Source of the DNA: Flavobacteriales bacterium
GTDB taxonomy: Bacteria; Bacteroidota; Bacteroidia; Flavobacteriales_D; Crocinitomicaceae
DNA length: 64,000 bases
Assembly: GCA_947462255.1 (NCBI GenBank)
Contig: CANHOA010000007.1
Coordinates: 62,001-126,000, forward strand
Direction: 5' to 3'
The notes beneath the pieces are model-generated. The model made no database searches, was not told the origin of the DNA, and was given only the letters and a program-made list of their open reading frames with translations. Below, in pieces: positions 59,078 to 64,000 of this stretch (position 1 is its first letter; every line of letters starts with the position of its first letter). A program made the position numbers and the translations under genes.

Positions 59078-59137
59078 CCAACAAAAAACTACACGGAATT
59101 CACCAATTTTTTAGTCAATATTACCAATGGAAAATAA
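59078..59137 (+). pseudogene. Displaced copy of the mnmH 3' end
   Basis: Translates in the mnmH-equivalent frame as PTKNYTEFTNF ... TNGK and a TAA stop, matching the real MnmH end PSKNYTEIANF ... KNEKNR. The 52-nt stretch 59082-59133 matches 58937-58988 at 43 positions without gaps, several differences being synonymous. It overlaps the start of selD by 11 bp. It reads like the tail of an earlier mnmH that once overlapped selD. Confidence 0.75.
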
Positions 59138-60161
59138 CGAAATAAAATTAACAGAATTCACTAAGGGAGGAGGCTGTGGATGCAAGATTCCACCAGGTGA
59201 ATTAAAAGAACTACTTCAAGGAGTAATTGCAATCAATTCTGAAAATTTACTGGTTGGGAATTCAAGTGCCGACGATGCTGCTGTATACGCGATTAATGAT
59301 TCTCTTTGCTTAATTAGCACCTGCGATTTTTTTACACCTATCGTAGATTCTCCATACAATTTCGGACGTATTGCTGCAGCAAATGCTATCAGCGATGTCT
59401 ACGCTATGGGTGGCAAACCTATACTTGCGTTGAGTATTCTTGCATGGCCAACCTCGGTAATACCAATACATATTGCTTCCGAAGTTTTAAAAGGAGCAAC
59501 CGAAACATGTAATTTAGCAGGAATTACCCTGGCAGGTGGACATTCCATCGAAAATAAAGAGCCCATTTTTGGTCTTGCAGTAAATGGAATTGTTGACAAA
59601 AAAAATATTAAGAAAAATAATACGGCTCAAGAAAACGATCTTATTTTTTTAACAAAGCCTATAGGAACTGGCATTGCAGCAACAGCCATAAAACGCGGGA
59701 TGGAAAATCCGCAACTAATGAACGATTTTATACAAAATTGCTGTCAACTGAATAAAATAGGTGAAAAATTAGGGCTTTTAAACTTTGTTTCAGCCATGAC
59801 CGATGTAACTGGTTTTGGCTTATTGGGTCATTTACTTGAAATGACCGATAACGGTCGACTAAGTGCAAACCTGTTTAGAGAAAAAGTTCCCTTGCTTGAA
59901 GGAGTAAAAGAATTAGCAGATGCGTGGATCTATCCAGACAACACGATGCGTAATTGGAAAATGCATGGAGATAAGGTACTTGGCGTGGAGGATTCATCAT
60001 TATTAACCCTAAGTGATCCTCAAACAAATGGTGGTTTATTATTTTCCATTACTCCAAATGAAAAAGATAAACTAATTCAGCTATTCCAAAGTGAAAATTT
60101 ACCTTTGTATGAAATCGGTTATTTCACTGAGAAAGCACCCTTTTCAATAAATGTTAAGTAA
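59127..60161 (+). CDS. selD: Selenide, water dikinase
   Basis: Enzyme of 344 residues that makes selenophosphate from selenide and ATP, the selenium donor for MnmH and for selenocysteine synthesis. The N-terminal loop GGGCGCKIPPGEL holds the active-site Cys; the position often occupied by selenocysteine is Cys here. NSSADDAAVYAI, DFFTPIVDSPYNFGRIAAAN and MTDVTGFGLLGHL are family motifs. Start at 59127 (MENNEIKLTEFTKG), within the displaced mnmH tail. With mnmH next door and no SelA/SelB in the window, the local pair suggests tRNA selenation. Confidence 0.97.
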   Translation: MENNEIKLTEFTKGGGCGCKIPPGELKELLQGVIAINSENLLVGNSSADDAAVYAINDSLCLISTCDFFTPIVDSPYNFGRIAAANAISDVYAMGGKPILALSILAWPTSVIPIHIASEVLKGATETCNLAGITLAGGHSIENKEPIFGLAVNGIVDKKNIKKNNTAQENDLIFLTKPIGTGIAATAIKRGMENPQLMNDFIQNCCQLNKIGEKLGLLNFVSAMTDVTGFGLLGHLLEMTDNGRLSANLFREKVPLLEGVKELADAWIYPDNTMRNWKMHGDKVLGVEDSSLLTLSDPQTNGGLLFSITPNEKDKLIQLFQSENLPLYEIGYFTEKAPFSINVK

Positions 60162-60162
60162 G

Positions 60163-60414
60163 ATGGAACGCACGCATTCGTTTCCCAGCTACAGAAAACT
60201 TTCGAACGGCAAATCACTTTATAAAATTTTATCCGATATCGAATTTATTGAAATTCAATTCATTCAAAACAAAGGATTTATATTCCATATTCGAGCGCAG
60301 ACTTACTTTGAAAAAACTAGAATAAAAGATATGCTTCATGCGGAATTACCATTTGAAATACTAAATGAGTCTATATTCCAAGCAGAAAAGAATAAAATTG
60401 ACCTTATAGAGTGA
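60163..60414 (+). CDS. Small conserved-looking protein of unknown function
   Basis: Protein of 83 residues from the ATG at 60163, one base after the selD stop; an ATG at 60151 would add four residues and overlap selD by 11 bp. The sequence (SYRKLSNGKSLYKILSDIEF, EILNESIFQAEKNKID) suggests a small alpha/beta fold with no signal peptide. I recall similar short proteins in flavobacteria but cannot name a family. Tight linkage to selD suggests co-expression, perhaps with the selenium pair, but function is open. Confidence 0.72.
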   Translation: MERTHSFPSYRKLSNGKSLYKILSDIEFIEIQFIQNKGFIFHIRAQTYFEKTRIKDMLHAELPFEILNESIFQAEKNKIDLIE

Positions 60415-60425
60415 ATGGCTTTTTG

Positions 60426-60433
60426 TAAATTTG
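60426..60433 (+). promoter_or_regulatory. -7 box TAAATTTG of icmF
   Basis: Exact TAnnTTTG match ending 27 bp before the ATG at 60461. A second weaker candidate, TTG 60423-60425 with TTATTTTG at 60445-60452 (19-bp spacer), would start transcription almost at the ATG. Confidence 0.5.
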
Positions 60434-60460
60434 CTCGTTTAGCATTATTTTGCCACTGAT

Positions 60461-63400
60461 ATGAAACAAGAAAGTCCCTATCAACCCATTCATAAAATCC
60501 GAATTGTAACGGCTGCCTCTCTTTTTGACGGCCACGATGCTGCCATCAATATAATGCGGCGTATAATTCAAGCAACAGGATGCGAAGTCATTCACCTTGG
60601 CCACGATCGATCTGTCGAAGAAGTAGTTGATTGTGCCATCCAAGAAGATGCTCATGCCATTGCAATGACATCCTACCAAGGTGGGCATATCGAGTACTTC
60701 AAGTTTATGTCAGATTTACTGAAAGAAAAAGGAGCTCCTCAAATCAAAATTTTTGGAGGTGGAGGCGGTACCATTTTACCATCTGAAATTAAAGAATTAA
60801 TGGATTATGGTATAACAAAAATTTACCACCCCGATGATGGAAGAAAGCTCGGCCTGCAAGGAATGATAAACGACCTCATCAAACAATGTGATTTTGCACT
60901 TGGTGATAAATTGACAAATGAATTTTCAGAAGTTAAAAACCAAGTGATCCCGGCAATAGCAAGAGTTATTTCTGCTGCAGAAAATTTTCCGGCATTGTAC
61001 CTCAATGAAATAAAAGAAATTAAAAAAATCGCCAAGGACTCAAAAATTCCAGTCTTAGGAATTACAGGAACTGGTGGTGCAGGGAAATCATCTTTAGTAG
61101 ATGAGCTCGTTAGGCGTTTTCTTCACGACTTTTTGGATAAAAAAATTGCAGTTGTCTCGGTAGATCCATCGAAAAGAAAAACAGGAGGTGCCCTTCTAGG
61201 CGACCGAATTCGAATGAATTCAATCAATAGCAACCGCGTTTACATGCGATCGCTAGCCACTAGGCAATCTAATTTAGCCCTTTCAAAGCACGTAGCAGAT
61301 GCCATTAGTATTTTAAAAGTGGCAAAATACGACCTCATTATTATTGAAACTTCAGGGATTGGTCAATCTGACACAGAAATATTAGACCACTGCGATGTTT
61401 CACTATATGTTATGACACCAGAATATGGTGCCGCAACTCAGCTAGAGAAAATTGACATGTTGGATTTCGCAAATGTCATTGCCTTAAATAAGTTTGATAA
61501 ACGAGGTGGACTAGATGCCCTCAGAGACGTTAGAAAACAATACCAGCGAAACCACAACTTGTGGGATGATAGCGTTGATAGCATGCCTGTATATGGAACA
61601 ATTGCTTCGCAATTCAATGATCCAGGAATGAATTCGCTCTACAAAGTAATCATGGATAAAATTGTCTCCATGACGAATGCTCCACTTGTCTCCTCGCTTG
61701 TCATTACGTCAGAAATGTCGGAAAAAATCTATGTTATTCCACCAGAACGAACCCGCTATTTATCAGAAATTTCAGAAAATAATCGAGCCTATGATAATTG
61801 GGTAAATAAGCAAGTAGAAGTCGCGGAAAATTTATACGGATTACACGTTTCAATGCAGTCCATTAAAAATTCCGAAATTGAGGATAAAGATCGACTAATA
61901 AAGCAGTTACAAGAAGTATTTGAGAAAGAAAAACTAAATTTTGATCCTAAAAATTGGGCGTTTTTACAAGAGTGGGAAGCAAAGAAGCAAACGTTTAAAG
62001 ATCCAATTTTCAAATTTAATGTAAGGGATAAAGTGTTAAGTATTCAAACGCACACCACATCCTTATCTCAAACGCAACTGCCAAAAGTAGCTAGTCCAAA
62101 ATACAGAAGTTGGGGCGATATCTTACGATGGGGCTTGCAAGAAAATTTTCCGGGTGAATTCCCCTATACTGCAGGATTGTTCCCTTTCAAACGAGAAGGC
62201 GAAGATCCAACCAGAATGTTTGCAGGAGAAGGTGGGCCTGAGCGCACTAACAAACGTTTTCATTACGTAAGTTTAGGACTTCCAGCCAAGCGCCTATCTA
62301 CCGCCTTTGATTCAGTTACCTTATACGGAAATGATCCTGCTATTCGGCCCGACATATACGGAAAAATAGGTAATTCCGGCGTTTCTATTTGTTGTCTAGA
62401 TGATGCTAAGAAACTCTATTCCGGTTTTGATTTATCGCATCCTGCAACATCGGTTTCCATGACTATAAATGGCCCCGCTCCTATGCTGCTTGCTTTTTTC
62501 ATGAATGCTGCCATCGATCAGAATTGTGAAAAATACATCATGGCAAATGGCCTAGAAAAAGAAATTTCAACTAAAATTGTAGCTTTATATAAGCAAAAAG
62601 GAATTGAGCGACCAAAATACAATGGCGATTTACCCGAAGGGAATAATGGTCTTGGTCTTTTTCTTCTTGGCATTACCGGTGATCAAGTACTTCCTTTAGA
62701 AATATATAATCAAATAAAAAAAGAGACACTTGCTCAAGTAAGAGGAACGGTACAAGCCGATATTCTTAAAGAAGACCAAGCGCAAAACACCTGTATTTTT
62801 TCTACAGAATTTGCACTCCGATTAATGGGAGATGTTCAACAATATTTTATTAATAATCAAATTCGTAATTTCTATTCCGTTTCAATTTCTGGCTACCATA
62901 TTGCAGAAGCAGGTGCAAATCCTATCACGCAATTAGCCTTTACCTTGGCGAACGGATTCACCTATGTCGAGTATTATTTGAGCAGAGGAATGGACATCAA
63001 TGATTTTGGTCCAAATCTATCTTTCTTTTTCTCGAATGGAATCGATCCTGAATATGCTGTAATTGGCCGAGTAGCTAGAAGGATTTGGTCGAAAGCCTTA
63101 GCTAAAAAATACCATGCGAATCCTCGTGCTCAAATGTTGAAATATCATATTCAAACATCGGGAAGATCCTTGCATGCACAAGAAATTGATTTCAATGATA
63201 TACGTACCACATTACAAGCATTGTATGCCATTTACGACAACTGTAATTCCTTGCATACCAACGCATACGATGAAGCAATTACTACCCCAACAGAAGAATC
63301 CGTTAGAAGGGCAATGGCGATTCAGTTGATTATCAACAAAGAGTTGGGCTTAGCAAATAATGAAAATCCATTACAAGGCTCATTCATCATTGAAGAATTA

Positions 63401-63841
63401 ACGGAACTCGTTGAAACGGCTGTTTTAATGGAATTTGACCGAATTACCGAACGTGGCGGAGTATTAGGTGCCATGGAAACGATGTACCAACGATCGAAGA
63501 TACAAGAAGAATCCTTGTATTACGAAACCTTAAAACATACGGGAGAATTTCCAATTATCGGTGTAAACACCTTTTTAAGTTCTAAAGGTTCACCAACAAT
63601 TCTTCCAAAAGAAGTAATCAGGGCAACAGAAGAAGAAAAAGCATATCAAATAAGCATGCTCCAAAATTTGCATGTCATGAATAAGGAAGAATTTGATAAA
63701 AAAATAAGCCAAATTCAAGATGCCGCTATTAATAACACCAATATTTTTGATGAATTAATGGAAGTAGCGAAATATGCATCACTTGGTCAAATTACTTCTT
63801 CTTTATTTGCAGTTGGTGGACAATACCGACGCAATATGTAG
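60461..63841 (+). CDS. icmF: Fused isobutyryl-CoA / methylmalonyl-CoA-type mutase (IcmF)
   Basis: Adenosylcobalamin-dependent acyl-CoA mutase of 1126 residues. Domains in order: B12-binding (about 1-140, [11 protein letters not shown] with the lower-ligand His), a MeaB-like GTPase (about 190-420, [41 protein letters not shown]), a linker, and the mutase barrel (about 545-1126, [34 protein letters not shown]). IcmF enzymes interconvert isobutyryl- and n-butyryl-CoA and related acyl-CoAs, for branched-chain amino-acid and fatty-acid metabolism. The built-in G domain replaces a separate MeaB. Own promoter; a hairpin and repeats follow. Confidence 0.96.
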   Translation: MKQESPYQPIHKIRIVTAASLFDGHDAAINIMRRIIQATGCEVIHLGHDRSVEEVVDCAIQEDAHAIAMTSYQGGHIEYFKFMSDLLKEKGAPQIKIFGGGGGTILPSEIKELMDYGITKIYHPDDGRKLGLQGMINDLIKQCDFALGDKLTNEFSEVKNQVIPAIARVISAAENFPALYLNEIKEIKKIAKDSKIPVLGITGTGGAGKSSLVDELVRRFLHDFLDKKIAVVSVDPSKRKTGGALLGDRIRMNSINSNRVYMRSLATRQSNLALSKHVADAISILKVAKYDLIIIETSGIGQSDTEILDHCDVSLYVMTPEYGAATQLEKIDMLDFANVIALNKFDKRGGLDALRDVRKQYQRNHNLWDDSVDSMPVYGTIASQFNDPGMNSLYKVIMDKIVSMTNAPLVSSLVITSEMSEKIYVIPPERTRYLSEISENNRAYDNWVNKQVEVAENLYGLHVSMQSIKNSEIEDKDRLIKQLQEVFEKEKLNFDPKNWAFLQEWEAKKQTFKDPIFKFNVRDKVLSIQTHTTSLSQTQLPKVASPKYRSWGDILRWGLQENFPGEFPYTAGLFPFKREGEDPTRMFAGEGGPERTNKRFHYVSLGLPAKRLSTAFDSVTLYGNDPAIRPDIYGKIGNSGVSICCLDDAKKLYSGFDLSHPATSVSMTINGPAPMLLAFFMNAAIDQNCEKYIMANGLEKEISTKIVALYKQKGIERPKYNGDLPEGNNGLGLFLLGITGDQVLPLEIYNQIKKETLAQVRGTVQADILKEDQAQNTCIFSTEFALRLMGDVQQYFINNQIRNFYSVSISGYHIAEAGANPITQLAFTLANGFTYVEYYLSRGMDINDFGPNLSFFFSNGIDPEYAVIGRVARRIWSKALAKKYHANPRAQMLKYHIQTSGRSLHAQEIDFNDIRTTLQALYAIYDNCNSLHTNAYDEAITTPTEESVRRAMAIQLIINKELGLANNENPLQGSFIIEELTELVETAVLMEFDRITERGGVLGAMETMYQRSKIQEESLYYETLKHTGEFPIIGVNTFLSSKGSPTILPKEVIRATEEEKAYQISMLQNLHVMNKEEFDKKISQIQDAAINNTNIFDELMEVAKYASLGQITSSLFAVGGQYRRNM

Positions 63842-63850
63842 TACGAATTG

Positions 63851-63898
63851 ATTAATTTATTATTTAAATGGAGTAATCGTACTGTTAAATAAATTAAT
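63851..63898 (+). terminator. AT-rich hairpin after icmF
   Basis: ATTAATTTATTATTTAA (63851-63867) pairs with TTAAATAAATTAAT (63885-63898) with a two-base bulge and a 17-nt loop; AGTACGA (63840-63846) / TCGTACT (63877-63883) is a competing pairing. No strong T-run follows, so termination is only possible. Confidence 0.4.
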
Positions 63899-63956
63899 GT
63901 TAAAAACTAAGAATTCATTCGAAGTGAGAACTATTTAGTGAATATTAGCTTACGCC
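63894..63956 (-). repeat. Repeat box B, right copy, inverse orientation
   Basis: Reverse complement matches 15279-15341 at 57 of 63 positions. Begins at the end of the icmF hairpin. Confidence 0.85.
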
Positions 63957-63971
63957 AAGAAGGGAAAATAA

Positions 63972-63994
63972 AAATTCAGAGCCTTGACTTTTTT
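63972..63994 (-). repeat. Repeat box A, right copy, inverse orientation
   Basis: The 23 nt are the exact reverse complement of 15064-15086. It runs to the window edge, so the rest of the element (including any CTTGAC arm) is not seen. Confidence 0.85.
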
Positions 63995-64000
63995 AGCTTC

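Noticed and set aside
1-64000. tRNA or rRNA genes, CRISPR arrays, prophage, transposase genes
   Set aside because: Gaps between genes were read for cloverleaf patterns, regular repeat-spacer arrays and mobile-element proteins; none was recognised. A dedicated scan could still find a weak tRNA-like fold.

Overview
The window is a dense, AT-rich chromosomal segment of a Bacteroidota bacterium, most likely Flavobacteriales and perhaps near Crocinitomicaceae (the family is a guess). The evidence is a fused LpxC-FabZ gene, two secreted proteins with type IX secretion (T9SS) tails, TonB-dependent receptors with carboxypeptidase-like N-domains, the block rpmB-rpmG-DUF4295-ftsY, several Bacteroidota-specific DUF families, repeated promoter -7 boxes of the form TAnnTTTG, and A-rich leaders instead of Shine-Dalgarno sites. 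No rRNA, tRNA, CRISPR array, transposase, integrase or phage gene was recognised.

Layout. 0-3.2 kb: the end of a surface-polysaccharide locus (truncated tyrosine kinase, RmlC, WecA-like transferase, lytic transglycosylase), overlapping uvrA. 6-13 kb: trxA with a terminator, a membrane protein, the lipid A block lpxD-lpxC/fabZ-lpxA, an RNA methyltransferase and cinA. 13.2-15 kb: ribosomal proteins and ftsY, then a 674-bp repeat-rich gap. 15.6-25 kb: a TonB receptor, DUF1015 and YggS genes, then on the minus strand M16 peptidase, pdxH, DUF4494 and cdd, then trmB and a hydrolase. 25-30.6 kb: SDR, CPBP protease, Gre-like factor, a large T9SS type B protein and DUF1543. 30.6-34.3 kb (minus): an operon of outer-membrane protein, bshA, elbB, meaB and an S4 protein. 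34.4-38.3 kb: folD, nfu, recQ. 38.3-46.9 kb (minus): M1 aminopeptidase, unknown secreted protein, purB, an AT-rich orphan gene, dapD and an MFS transporter.

47.5-50.5 kb looks like a metal-acquisition unit. A TonB receptor and a cysteine-rich lipoprotein are divergent from a Fur/Zur-type regulator, with two matching operator-like repeats, one over each predicted promoter. Next come lpdA, a CotH/T9SS type A protein, dnaK, a hydrolase, the selenium pair mnmH-selD, a small unknown protein and the fused B12-dependent mutase icmF. The window ends in an inverted copy of the repeat seen near 15 kb.

The most unusual signals are two places where the 3' end of a gene is duplicated beyond inserted DNA. 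A 28-bp exact copy of the dapD 3' end brackets a roughly 1.3-kb AT-rich single-gene segment, and a diverged, still in-frame copy of the mnmH tail lies across the start of selD. Also notable are the paired Fur/Zur-type operators, three genes whose -7 boxes end only 3-4 nt before the start codon (possible leaderless mRNAs), an RlmD-like methyltransferase without its iron-sulfur cysteines, and a composite inverted repeat near both 15 kb and 64 kb.
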